A stretch of 41,526 bases of DNA from Bacteroidales bacterium UBA1189. Lineage in GTDB: Bacteria; Bacteroidota; Bacteroidia; Bacteroidales; Bacteroidaceae. The position numbers and the translations under genes are program-made. Shown one piece after another: positions 7,540 through 15,892 of the stretch (the stretch's first letter is position 1; the number at the start of each line of letters is the position of its first letter). The stretch spans positions 418 through 41,943 of the forward strand of contig DBYJ01000059.1 of assembly GCA_002309805.1 (NCBI GenBank), read 5' to 3'. The notes beneath the pieces were generated by a model. That model was not told the DNA's origin and made no database searches. It saw nothing but the letters and a program-made list of their open reading frames with translations.

Positions 7540-8940
7540 ATGAAACGACTTTCCGTTGTGTTGGTGAGCTTGATGCTCTCCGTTGTGATGTTTGCCGGAC
7601 AGGCAAAGTACGTGTTCTATTTCATTGGTGACGGCATGGGCCCTGCTGAGGTCCTCGGCACCCAGTATTATCTCAGTCAGAAGAAGGGCGAGCTCGGCAT
7701 CACGCCGCTCTGCTTCGCCACGTTCCCCTTTACAGCCTACGCCACGTCCTATTCTGCCAGTTCCGATGTGACCGACTCCAGCGCAGCCGGTACCGCTTTG
7801 GCATCAGGCTGCAAGATTAATAATGGTGTAGTGGGTCTGCTGCCCGACGGGGAAACGCGCCTTTATACGGTTGCAAACTGGGCCAAGGCTGCAGGCAAGA
7901 GCGTAGGCATCACCACCAGCGTAGGCGTCAATCACGCCACGCCTGCCTCGTTCTATGGCTACCGCCCCTCGCGCAACGACTACTACGAGCTGGGCGTGCA
8001 GCTCACCGAGAGCGGCTTTGACTTCTTCGCCGGCGGCGACTTCATCAAGCCCACCCGCGACGACGAGCCCTCGCACTACGAGCTGGCCGAGAAAGCCGGC
8101 TACCAGATTGTCCGCGGCTACGACGAATACCAGGCCCAGAAGAACTGCGGCAAGCCCATCATCCTGCTGCAGAAGGAGGGACGCGGCGACAACATCCCCT
8201 ACGCCATCGATGCCAAGGACGACGACCTCCGTCTCGACCAGATTGTCACCGCAGCCATCGAGCAGCTCTCGAAGAACAAGAAGGGCTTCTTCCTGATGTG
8301 CGAAGGCGGTAAGATCGACTACGGCGGGCATGCTAACGACGCCGCTGCCTGCTTCGGCGACGTTATCGCTATGGACGATGCCGTCAAGGTAGCCTACGAG
8401 TTCTACAAGAAGCACCCAAAGGAGACGCTCATCGTCATTACCGCCGACCACGAGACCGGCGGCCTCGCCCTCACCGGCGGCAGCTACAGCATCAACACCG
8501 GCGTCCTCCAGTACCAGAAGGTCAGCAAGCACGGCTTCTCGGAGGTGCTCAACCAGCTGCGCCACGACAAGAAGGACAAGGTGGAGTGGGCCGACGTGAA
8601 GGCTGCCCTCACCGAGAACTTCGGCTTCTGGCGCGAGGTTAAGATTTCGCACGACGACGAGATGGCGCTCTACGACGAGTGGTACCACTCGTTCCAGACC
8701 AACGAGAAGGTGAAGATGGCCGAGAGCCTCTACTACCGCGACGAGCCGCTCTCCGACCTTGCCGTGAAGGTGATGGCTCGCTGCGCCAAGATTATTTGGC
8801 CCGTCGGCAGCCACTCGGGCATCTACGTCCCCGTTTTCGCCATCGGCGCAGGAGCCGAGCAGTTCACCGGCCAGATTGACAACACCGACATCCCCAAGAA
8901 GATTGCCAAGGCCGCTGGCTACAAGGTGAAGCAGTATTAA
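7540..8940 (+). CDS. Alkaline phosphatase, secreted
   Basis: Hydrolyses phosphate monoesters; probably periplasmic. The 466-residue protein starts with a signal peptide (MKRLSVVLVSLMLSVVMFAG, cleavage near Ala22). Family PF00245 motifs: YFIGDGMG at 27-34 with a metal-ligand Asp31, TDSSAAGTA at 78-86 with the nucleophile at Ser80 after Asp79, GGKIDYGGHAND near 260, TADHETGG at about 301-308, and the late metal-binding HSG near residue 425. All metal-site segments are present, so it should be active. It follows argC by 86 bp of periodic repeat sequence and has no clear promoter of its own. No pho-type operator was found. Confidence 0.93.
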   Translation: MKRLSVVLVSLMLSVVMFAGQAKYVFYFIGDGMGPAEVLGTQYYLSQKKGELGITPLCFATFPFTAYATSYSASSDVTDSSAAGTALASGCKINNGVVGLLPDGETRLYTVANWAKAAGKSVGITTSVGVNHATPASFYGYRPSRNDYYELGVQLTESGFDFFAGGDFIKPTRDDEPSHYELAEKAGYQIVRGYDEYQAQKNCGKPIILLQKEGRGDNIPYAIDAKDDDLRLDQIVTAAIEQLSKNKKGFFLMCEGGKIDYGGHANDAAACFGDVIAMDDAVKVAYEFYKKHPKETLIVITADHETGGLALTGGSYSINTGVLQYQKVSKHGFSEVLNQLRHDKKDKVEWADVKAALTENFGFWREVKISHDDEMALYDEWYHSFQTNEKVKMAESLYYRDEPLSDLAVKVMARCAKIIWPVGSHSGIYVPVFAIGAGAEQFTGQIDNTDIPKKIAKAAGYKVKQY

Positions 8941-8957
8941 GATGGTTATCTTTTGAG

Positions 8958-9058
8958 TTAAGAATTAAGAGTTAAGAGTTAAGAAAGATAGTTTTCATGT
9001 CGAGGGAGACCAAATGCAAGGCTTTTTTTCTTAACTCTTAATTCTTAACTCTTAATTA
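8958..9058. repeat. Inverted pair of 7-bp periodic tracts before the MATE gene
   Basis: TTAAGAA/TTAAGAG units at 8958-8985 are mirrored by CTTAACT/CTTAATT units at 9028-9058, with about 42 bp between the arms. The arms can pair over about 28 bp with few mismatches. The right arm ends two bases before the ATG at 9061, so it covers the ribosome-binding zone. It could act as a terminator-like stem or mask the start site. Confidence 0.7.
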
Positions 9059-9060
9059 GC

Positions 9061-10377
9061 ATGAAGTCCCTTCATAAGGAAGTCCTGCGGCTGGCTGTGC
9101 CCAGCATTCTGGCAAATATCACCGTGCCCCTCGTGGGCATGGTGGACATTGCCATAGCAGGCCATATCTCCGATGCCTCGGCAATTGGCGGCATTGCCAT
9201 CGGCGCCATGCTCTTCGATCTGCTCTACTGGAACTTCGGTTTCCTGCGAGTGGGCACGGGGGGTATGACGGCACAGGCCTTTGGCAGGGGGGATTTTCGT
9301 GGCGCACGTGAGATTCTGGTTCAGAGCCTCACTATTGCCATCGGTGCGACGTTGCTCATCTGGGCACTCCAATGGCTGTTCCTTCGTGTGGCTATGGCGC
9401 TCATTCCCTGTTCGGCGGAGGTGGCCATGTTTGCGCGGCGCTATTTTTTCATCCGCATCTGGGCAGCCCCTGCCACCCTCTCGCTGATGGCGCTGAAGGG
9501 ATGGTTCATCGGGATGCAGGATACCGTGTCGCCCATGGCATGCGACATTACGGTCAACGTCGTCAACATGGCAGCCAGTTTTGCCCTTGCCGTCTGGACA
9601 CCTCTTGGCGCCCTTGGCGTTGCGTGGGGTACCCTCATCGGGCAATACACAGGACTCCTCGTGGCTGCTATCCTTCTTCAGAGGAAATTAAAAAAGGGGA
9701 TATTTGGAGTTCAGGAACTCCCTCTTCTTCCGTCTGCTCTTCGCTGGTCAAAGTTACGCCGACTATTCGTGCTTAACGGCAATCTGTTCATTCGTGCGCT
9801 CTGCTTCATGGTGGTCTATGTGGGCTTCACTTCACTCACGTCGCGGTATGGCGACGGCCCCCTTGCCGTCGGCTCCATCATGATGAAGCTGTTTATGCTT
9901 TTCAGCTACTTCATCGACGGTTTTGCCTATGCTGCCGAGGCGCTGACGGGGCGTTTCGTCGGCGCGCGTGACTCCCTTAACCTCCGCCGTTCCAACCGCA
10001 TCCTCTTCATCTGGACGCTCGCCATAGGCGCTGTCTTCACCCTCCTCTATGCGCTGACGGGCGAGGGTATGGTGCGGCTGATGACCTCCGACGCCAGCGT
10101 CATTTCCGGCTCCCATCCCTTCCTGCCGTGGCTGGTGGCTATGCCGCTCGTCAGCTGCCTCGCCTTCCTTTGGGACGGCATATTCATCGGAGCCACAGCT
10201 GCCCGTCCGCTGCGGAACTCCATGATTGGTGCTGCCGTAGGTTTTGTGGCTGCTGCCATCGCCCTCCAGCCGTTCTGGGGTATCCAGGCTATCTATGTCG
10301 CCTATTTCGTCCACCTCGTCGTCCGCGTTCTCTGGCTTACCGCCGCCTGGCCACGCACCCGCTCCGCAGCGTTCTGA
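9061..10377 (+). CDS. MATE family efflux transporter (DinF-like)
   Basis: 438 residues with about 12 hydrophobic segments, an inner-membrane multidrug/toxin extrusion protein exchanging a cation for a drug or metabolite. The opening EVLRLAVPSILANITVPLVGMVDIAIAGHI is split here for length: the parts LAVPSILANIT (11-21) and VDIAIAGH (28-35) are typical of the first helix of the family, and GGMTAQAFGRGD near 67-78 is typical of the DinF branch. The second half repeats the pattern (LNGNLFIRALCFMVVY near 235). Substrate cannot be told from sequence. There is no canonical Shine-Dalgarno; the start is set just after the inverted repeat tract. Confidence 0.9.
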   Translation: MKSLHKEVLRLAVPSILANITVPLVGMVDIAIAGHISDASAIGGIAIGAMLFDLLYWNFGFLRVGTGGMTAQAFGRGDFRGAREILVQSLTIAIGATLLIWALQWLFLRVAMALIPCSAEVAMFARRYFFIRIWAAPATLSLMALKGWFIGMQDTVSPMACDITVNVVNMAASFALAVWTPLGALGVAWGTLIGQYTGLLVAAILLQRKLKKGIFGVQELPLLPSALRWSKLRRLFVLNGNLFIRALCFMVVYVGFTSLTSRYGDGPLAVGSIMMKLFMLFSYFIDGFAYAAEALTGRFVGARDSLNLRRSNRILFIWTLAIGAVFTLLYALTGEGMVRLMTSDASVISGSHPFLPWLVAMPLVSCLAFLWDGIFIGATAARPLRNSMIGAAVGFVAAAIALQPFWGIQAIYVAYFVHLVVRVLWLTAAWPRTRSAAF

Positions 10378-10406
10378 GCTATCTCTGAAAAAACAGACAA
10401 AAATCC

Positions 10407-10437
10407 TTTGTTTTTTGGGAAAAGAGCAGTATCTTTG
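10407..10437 (+). promoter_or_regulatory. Consensus promoter of the TPR/HTH regulator gene
   Basis: TTTG (10407-10410), exactly 19 bp, then TATCTTTG (10430-10437): both boxes match the Bacteroidetes consensus. The start codon is 38 bp downstream. Confidence 0.8.
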
Positions 10438-10475
10438 CAGACAAAAGAAAACAATCCGAATTTGTACATAGAGAA

Positions 10476-12152
10476 ATGAAACGGATAGCTTTCCAATGCC
10501 TTTGTCTGTTGTTGCTGGCAACCCTTTCCTCCTGCCGCAGGGATGCCGGCGTCCACGACGCCCTCGCCCGTGCCGAGGCCCTCATGGAGACAGACCCCGA
10601 CGCTGCGCGCGCTCTGCTGGACAGCATAGCCTCACCCCAGCCTCAATCGTCTCTTTACCCCCCTCAATCCCCCCGTTATCGGGGGGCAGAAACCCCTAAA
10701 GGGAAGGGGGCTTGGTCACCCCTCCTTCAGGAGGGGAAAGGGGAGGCCGCCCTTTACGCTTGGCTTCGCACGCAGGTGGACTACAAATGCTACGTGCCGC
10801 TGACATCCGACTCGCTGGCGCGCATCGCTACGGACTATTACGGCAAGCCGCGACACAAGGACTATCACGCCGCCATGGCCTGGTACACTCTGGGCTGCGT
10901 CTATACCGAAATGCAGAATGACCCCAAGGCCGTTGACGCCTACCTTACTGCACAGGAGTTGTTCCCCGATACCGTCAACCGCTATTATGTCATTGCCCTG
11001 TTCAATACGGGAAAGCACTATCTGAACCGCCACATGTATTCCGAGGCGGAGTCGCGCTTCCTTGCCGCTAAAAGCAACCCTTATTGCCTGAGAGACTCCC
11101 TGCAGATGGCTTACACCGACTTCAACTTGGGTCTCTCCCACATGTACCAGTCTCGTTTCCGCCATGCGGAAGAAGATTTCTATGCCGTCCTGCATAACCC
11201 CTACACCCCTCCGCTTTTTCGGAAGGATATTGATTACCAACTGGCCAAGCTGAATTTCTATGAGAGCAAGGATTGCGCCACGTCGCTTTCCTACGTCAAC
11301 CGTTTCATCGCTCAGGCCGAAAACCCGAAAGGGATAGCGTCAGCATGGGTCCTGAAGGGAAACATCATGGCCCATAGCCAGCAGTACGACTCCGCCTATG
11401 CGTGCTACCAAAATGCCTTGGCCTGCCACACAGACATCTATGCGAGGAATCAGGCCAATAAGCTGCTGGCTCATATTTCGCAGCTGACACAAAAGAACGA
11501 TTCTGCCGAATACTATTCCGAGGCCTATCAGTCATCGTTAGACTCCATCTACAATAGTTTCGGACGAGAAGAAATCGACTCCATCCGGAACACGCACCGC
11601 CTCGAGACCCTTCGGCTGGAAAAGACGTCAAAAACCGTCCGCTTGCTCTCTTTCGGGATAGTCGCCCTCATGGTTGCGGCTCTTCTGCTCTGGGCGCTCA
11701 GGAAAAGACGGCATAGCCTTCCCTCCGTCCCTTCATCCCTGCCGCACGGCGCAGCTCCATCGGATGGGGACGAGGACAGCATGACCCATCAGGAAAGGGC
11801 GGCCCGTTGTCGCGAGCGCTTCCAGCAAAGTGCGTTGTTCGCCACACTCGTTGAGGATCTGCGACAGGGAGACCTGTCTGCAAAGATGAACCAGGCCCGA
11901 CGAGCGGAAATCCGAAAAGCCGTTGCCGACGCCACATCCGATATCCGTTCGGAGCTCATGCTTGACTGCCCTCTCCTGACAAGGGAAGATTTGGAATATT
12001 GTGAGTACATGCTGTCAGGATTCTCCATTAAAACAATGGCTGAATGCACCACCTATAGTGAACACGCCCTCGAAAGCCGGAAAAGCCGGATAAAGAATAA
12101 AGTGTCGCCAGCGTGGAAGGAAATCCTTTTTAGCAACGATTCTTCCCTTTAA
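10476..12152 (+). CDS. Membrane-anchored TPR protein with C-terminal LuxR-like HTH
   Basis: 558 residues in the layout of the Bacteroidales TPR/HTH sensor-regulators. An N-terminal hydrophobic segment with a lipobox-like LLATLSSC ends at Cys20. A tetratricopeptide region covers about 30-350 (for example AMAWYTLGCVYTEMQNDPKA and IALFNTGKHYLNRHMYSEA). A transmembrane helix, VRLLSFGIVALMVAALLLWA, lies near 388-407, then a basic stretch. A C-terminal helix-turn-helix sits at about 501-545 (LTREDLEYCEYMLSG, then TYSEHALESRKSRIKNKV), which aligns with the GerE/LuxR DNA-binding domain. So the TPR part is outside and the HTH inside the cytoplasm. A GC-rich repeat element at 10660-10745 adds about 30 in-frame residues of Pro/Gly/Lys-rich linker after DSIA. 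The BspA genes downstream are plausible targets (inference). Confidence 0.78.
   Translation: MKRIAFQCLCLLLLATLSSCRRDAGVHDALARAEALMETDPDAARALLDSIASPQPQSSLYPPQSPRYRGAETPKGKGAWSPLLQEGKGEAALYAWLRTQVDYKCYVPLTSDSLARIATDYYGKPRHKDYHAAMAWYTLGCVYTEMQNDPKAVDAYLTAQELFPDTVNRYYVIALFNTGKHYLNRHMYSEAESRFLAAKSNPYCLRDSLQMAYTDFNLGLSHMYQSRFRHAEEDFYAVLHNPYTPPLFRKDIDYQLAKLNFYESKDCATSLSYVNRFIAQAENPKGIASAWVLKGNIMAHSQQYDSAYACYQNALACHTDIYARNQANKLLAHISQLTQKNDSAEYYSEAYQSSLDSIYNSFGREEIDSIRNTHRLETLRLEKTSKTVRLLSFGIVALMVAALLLWALRKRRHSLPSVPSSLPHGAAPSDGDEDSMTHQERAARCRERFQQSALFATLVEDLRQGDLSAKMNQARRAEIRKAVADATSDIRSELMLDCPLLTREDLEYCEYMLSGFSIKTMAECTTYSEHALESRKSRIKNKVSPAWKEILFSNDSSL
10660..10745 (+). repeat. GC-rich palindromic (REP-like) element inside a coding region
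   Basis: Runs of C and G form hairpins, the clearest being CCCCTCCTTCAGGAGGGG at 10719-10736 (7-bp stem, TTCA loop). A matching hairpin with the same TTCA loop lies in the acetylesterase gene at 20123-20143, which marks both as copies of one family. The element stays in frame here. Confidence 0.7.
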
Positions 12153-12202
12153 CCCCAACACACAATCGTCTGTTATCTAATCATCTGCCTTCAATTCTCA
12201 AA

Positions 12203-12233
12203 ATTGTGAGGATATTGTGAGGAAATTATGAGG
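12203..12233 (+). promoter_or_regulatory. Three 11-bp-phased direct repeats, candidate operator
   Basis: ATTGTGAGG at 12203 and 12214 and ATTATGAGG at 12225 repeat at exactly 11 bp, about one helical turn, ending 7 bp before the -33 box at 12241. This is the geometry of tandem activator sites such as those of OmpR/PhoB-type proteins. The cognate protein is unknown; the TPR/HTH protein upstream is one candidate. Confidence 0.55.
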
Positions 12234-12240
12234 GGAAATG

Positions 12241-12273
12241 TTTGCAGGCATTTGCCTTTTATGCCTACCTTTG
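12241..12273 (+). promoter_or_regulatory. Promoter of the BspA-like gene pair
   Basis: TTTG (12241-12244), 21 bp, then TACCTTTG (12266-12273). The start codon at 12326 is 52 bp downstream. Confidence 0.7.
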
Positions 12274-12325
12274 TTCCCAGAAAGACGAAAACCTAATTAA
12301 AATGTCAAATTAAAAGAAACTAATC

Positions 12326-13813
12326 ATGAAAAGAGAAAGTAGAAAAACTATCGCCTTATTGGTTCTGTTATTCTTTGTTCCTCTTGCCGTATGGGGACAG
12401 AAGAATATTCCCTTGGTGCTGGAAAACGAGTCCATCAGACAATCCGGCCCCCGTTCTCCTTGGTCTAATCCGACAGCCACTCTTGATGGTATGACGCTGA
12501 CCTTTACCTTTGCTTCTGCTACCACTTCGGAGGTCATCATCATCAATCAGTCGTCTGCCCAAACGGTCTATTCCCATTCTTTCGAGTCTTCCGCCCAGCT
12601 TTCCATAGACCTGTCGGAAGTATGCTCCGCTGGCATCAACTATTTAATCCGTCTCAATGTATTTGGGGCATGGTGGAACGGAGAATTTACCGTCGAAGAG
12701 ACACTACCTGCTCCAGCGGCTAACGGTACGATAGTGGAACAGGACAGCGTGTTTTATCAGTTGCAAGGTAAAAACGCTATCATCGTACCGGCTTACATTG
12801 CAAAAAGAAATATTCTTGACTATCCAGACACATTGGTTATTCCTTCACAGATTTCATACGAGGGCGTATGGTATGATGTAACAGGTATTGACCCTGAAGC
12901 GTTCCGTGGTTGGACTTCTACTTCAATCATCCTGCCCAATACGATTGAATACATCGACTATCTGGCTTTTTGCCTCTGCGAGAACCTGGAGCATTTCGTG
13001 CTGCCTGAGAGTCTTGTCGGAATAGGGAATATAGGACTTGGTCAGTTTACATTGGGAACAAGTGTTTTTGCCGGATGTTATTCATTACGTTCTGTAGAAA
13101 TTCCTGAAGGGATTAGGGCGATACCGCCAAGCTTCTTTGAGGAGTGTACGAGTCTTGACTCTATCGTCCTTCCGAGTAGCATTACACACATTGGAAAAAC
13201 TGCATTCTCCCAATGTACCTCTTTAACATCTATCGTCATTCCTGAAGGTGTCACTATTCTTGAGAGTGGTGCTTTTAGTGTATGCACAAGCTTAAAGACC
13301 ATTGAACTGCCTAAGAGCATCACATTGATGGAATCCGGATGTTTCACGGGCTGCTCTGCACTGGAAACCATCGTGGTTCCTGAAGGTGTGGAAGTAATCT
13401 ATTCTGGTTTATTCAGAAATTGTACCAGCCTGTCCTCTGTTGTACTTCCTGAGAGCATCACTTCAATTAAGACGTATGCTTTCCAGAATATACCTGATTC
13501 TGCCCATATCTATTGCGAGGCGAAAGAGCCCCCAGCCCTTGATAAAGATGCCTTCAACAACTACAACTGCACCATTCATGTCCCTTATGGTTGTAAAGAG
13601 ACGTATCAGCAGGCCGCTATCTGGAGCAAATTCGCCAATATAGTGGAAATGGATCATGGAACAGACAATGGGTCATCTTCTGATGAGACGGGTGTTTCTT
13701 CCATTGTGCTGAGCGAGGAAGCCGCTCGTTACTACGACCTGCAGGGCCGTCCCGTGGATGGCACGCAGAAGGGCATCCTCATCCGTAACGGAAAGAAGGT
13801 ACTGGTGAAGTAA
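12326..13813 (+). CDS. BspA-like leucine-rich repeat surface protein 1
   Basis: 495 residues with a signal peptide (hydrophobic core ALLVLLFFVPLAVWG, cleavage near Gln25). Residues about 30-190 form a beta-rich region of unknown type. About 190-400 hold BspA-type (LRR_5) repeats of roughly 23 residues, each reading like TSLTSIVIPEGVTILESGAF, which form a solenoid used in adhesion in known members. After KEPPALDKDAFNNYNCTIHV comes a short module and a conserved tail YDLQGRPVDGTQKGILIRNG followed by KKVLVK. The tail is nearly identical in the next gene. It is shorter than typical type IX secretion C-terminal domains, so the export route is uncertain. The gene is visibly more AT-rich than its neighbours. 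Confidence 0.85.
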   Translation: MKRESRKTIALLVLLFFVPLAVWGQKNIPLVLENESIRQSGPRSPWSNPTATLDGMTLTFTFASATTSEVIIINQSSAQTVYSHSFESSAQLSIDLSEVCSAGINYLIRLNVFGAWWNGEFTVEETLPAPAANGTIVEQDSVFYQLQGKNAIIVPAYIAKRNILDYPDTLVIPSQISYEGVWYDVTGIDPEAFRGWTSTSIILPNTIEYIDYLAFCLCENLEHFVLPESLVGIGNIGLGQFTLGTSVFAGCYSLRSVEIPEGIRAIPPSFFEECTSLDSIVLPSSITHIGKTAFSQCTSLTSIVIPEGVTILESGAFSVCTSLKTIELPKSITLMESGCFTGCSALETIVVPEGVEVIYSGLFRNCTSLSSVVLPESITSIKTYAFQNIPDSAHIYCEAKEPPALDKDAFNNYNCTIHVPYGCKETYQQAAIWSKFANIVEMDHGTDNGSSSDETGVSSIVLSEEAARYYDLQGRPVDGTQKGILIRNGKKVLVK

Positions 13814-13840
13814 ACCAAAAAGAATAAACTTAAAATTATT

Positions 13841-15283
13841 ATGAAAAAGATTTTCTATTTGTTTCTCGTTCTGATTTGTTCTGCCGGAGTTGTTCATGCG
13901 CAGACCAGTACAAAAATCGAATTGGTGTGTGATGTTACCCTGCCCCCAGGCACAGAAGGCCTTAAGGCAACCTTGAATTCTTATGTTACTGATGATGATC
14001 TTTCAATCCGTCACGAAAATCCCAATTATTACATGGATCGCTTGAGAGCACAACCAGGAACCCTAAAATCCGATGCCACAACGGTTGTGATTATGGGAGA
14101 GAATGACAATGTCGTTTTCAAGAAGGAATGCAATTCGAGTGATATTTGCCTCATGCTGAATTATCTTGGAATTCCCAGCGGGAAATATGCGTTGAACATT
14201 TTCTGGAACGACTGCTGGTGGAGAGGACACTTCGATTTTAAATCGCACTGGCCCGAAGGTCAGTATGTGTATGTTGACAGCACGTATTACCGGCTGAACA
14301 AGGGATACGCCACTACCGTATGGCCCGATTATTATCTCGGGAATGACAGGACTGTCAGCCACCGCATGTCTTGGACTATTTTTGACAGGGACTACCCGCT
14401 CCATGTGGTCATTCCTTCAGAACTGACCTACGAAGGAGAGGTGTATAAGGTCGTTGGCATTGAGCAACGTTCCTTCAAGTATTGTCATTATCTGCTGTCG
14501 GTCTCTCTCCCGAATACAATTACCTATATTGAAGGTGCGGCTTTTGCTGAATGCGAGAATCTGCGACGAATCAATATCCCCGAAAGCGTTACCCGTATTG
14601 AAGGTGGGGCATTCGATCATTGTTACAATCTATCTGACATTGTAATTCCAGAGGGTATAAAGACGTTAGAGGGTGGAATGTTCAATCATTGTACAAGCAT
14701 TTCTGCCGTCACGCTGCCAAGCAGTCTTACACGCATTGAGGAAATGGCTTTCACTCACTGTTTTTCCTTACCCTATATTGAAATACCTGATAATGTCATG
14801 TACATAGGGAAATATGCTTTCCAAAGTTGTACGAGCCTGATGGAGATGAAGCTGCCGAAGAATCTCAAACAAATAGACAATTATGCTTTCCGTGGATGTG
14901 AGAGGCTGACATCCATCGATGTCCCCGAGACCGTCACGAACATAGGGGATGAGGCCTTCAAGGACATGCCCGGTACGGCCCATATCTACTGCCATGCGAG
15001 AAAGCCCTTTACCATCCATGCAAGTACATTCAACTACAACTGCACCCTGCACGTCCCTCAGGGCACTAAGGACTTGTACGAGAAGGCCGAGTATTGGAAG
15101 AACTTTAAGGTGATAGAAGAAGAACCCACGGGCGAAGCGGTACATGGCGGTGAGACAGGCGTCACGTCTGCCACGCTGGATGCCGAATCAGCCGAACGCT
15201 TCTACGACCTCCAGGGCCGTCCCGTGGATGGCACACAGAAGGGTATCCTCATCCGTAACGGAAAGAAGGTGCTGGTGAAGTAA
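13841..15283 (+). CDS. BspA-like leucine-rich repeat surface protein 2
   Basis: 480 residues, paralogue of the preceding gene and 27 bp after it, so the two form an operon. It has a signal peptide (KIFYLFLVLICSAGVVHAQ), a beta-rich N-terminal region with WNDCWWRGHFDFK near 124-136 that parallels FGAWWNGEF in protein 1, BspA/LRR_5 repeats from about 205 to 380, and the same C-terminal tail. The LRR part has diverged well from protein 1, while the last 27 codons differ at only a few third positions. Likely exported and cell-surface or secreted; ligand unknown. Transcription probably ends at the terminator at 15354. Confidence 0.85.
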   Translation: MKKIFYLFLVLICSAGVVHAQTSTKIELVCDVTLPPGTEGLKATLNSYVTDDDLSIRHENPNYYMDRLRAQPGTLKSDATTVVIMGENDNVVFKKECNSSDICLMLNYLGIPSGKYALNIFWNDCWWRGHFDFKSHWPEGQYVYVDSTYYRLNKGYATTVWPDYYLGNDRTVSHRMSWTIFDRDYPLHVVIPSELTYEGEVYKVVGIEQRSFKYCHYLLSVSLPNTITYIEGAAFAECENLRRINIPESVTRIEGGAFDHCYNLSDIVIPEGIKTLEGGMFNHCTSISAVTLPSSLTRIEEMAFTHCFSLPYIEIPDNVMYIGKYAFQSCTSLMEMKLPKNLKQIDNYAFRGCERLTSIDVPETVTNIGDEAFKDMPGTAHIYCHARKPFTIHASTFNYNCTLHVPQGTKDLYEKAEYWKNFKVIEEEPTGEAVHGGETGVTSATLDAESAERFYDLQGRPVDGTQKGILIRNGKKVLVK

Positions 15284-15353
15284 GCGAAAGGCTGGGCTTT
15301 ACGAAAGGAAATCCCCTAAAAGGGACCTTATCATAAGCTTACTATCATTCTTT

Positions 15354-15382
15354 GAGGCGCGGCACAGCCGCGTCTCTTTTTT
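15354..15382 (+). terminator. Rho-independent terminator after the BspA genes
   Basis: A 10-bp stem (GAGGCGCGGC with GCCGCGTCTC, one G-U pair), a 3-nt loop ACA, and six T residues directly after. It is the best terminator in the window, 70 bp after the stop codon. Confidence 0.88.
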
Positions 15383-15508
15383 CGTTTCCATCGTCCTCCG
15401 GCCGAGGATTGACGCGTTAAATTTGAAGGCCATTTTCCCATCTGAAGAAAGGCTTTTTCTGTCGTACGTAAAAGGCTCGTTGTCTGTGCGGAATCAAAGG
15501 ACAGAAAA

Positions 15509-15614
15509 TTTTCATCGCAATGGTTAAATGTTTTCACTGCAATGAAAGAAAGTTTTCACTGCAATGAAAGATTCTTTTCACTGCGATGAAAGATTCTTTT
15601 CACTGCGATGAAAA
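15509..15614. repeat. 22-bp tandem array with palindromic core (5 units)
   Basis: Units start at 15509, 15531, 15553, 15575 and 15597, exactly 22 bp apart. The core TTTTCACTGCAATGAAAG contains the inverted repeat TTTCA...TGAAA; units 4 and 5 have CTGCGATG. The first unit is degenerate (TTTTCATCGCAATGG). The palindrome in each unit suggests a protein-binding site or folded RNA rather than simple slippage. Confidence 0.88.
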
Positions 15615-15665
15615 AACGGTATTCTTTGATTTTGTCATTCTGATGTCAGAAAAAACGATGAAAGA

Positions 15666-15809
15666 AATTCGTTTCATTCGGATAATTTGCCGACAAAAAG
15701 GTTTTTTAAGAACGGCGAATGGAGCGAATTATGCGAATTATATTGCGGCGTGGAGCTTCGCACGCCGAATGGGGGGAGGGAGTTTTTTGAAACACGAATG
15801 ACCATGAAT
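15666..15809. repeat. About 140-bp intergenic element, copy A
   Basis: Begins AATTCGTTTCATTCGGATAA and ends near ACACGAATGACCATGAAT. It contains a 7-bp stem CGGCGTG/CACGCCG (15746-15767) around GAGCTTCG, then a G-rich run and TTTTTT. The second copy lies 223-227 bp downstream. No coding capacity or target-site duplication is evident. Confidence 0.75.
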
Positions 15810-15892
15810 GACCATAAATATGTCATAAATTAATTCGTGGATAATTCGTGGGTAATTCGTGTAAAGAGAACAATACATAAGAATCGCCATAT

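Noticed and set aside
13730..13813. Classical type IX secretion sorting domain on the BspA protein
   Set aside because: The tail is only about 27 residues and lacks the usual 70-80 residue beta fold, so the export route is left open.
15509..15614. CRISPR array
   Set aside because: Unit length is 22 bp with only 4-5 bp between near-identical cores, so there are no unique spacers. No cas genes are present.
15586..15801. Small plus-strand open frame over the 22-bp array
   Set aside because: It reads repeat DNA and copy A of the intergenic element, with no promoter or conserved domain.
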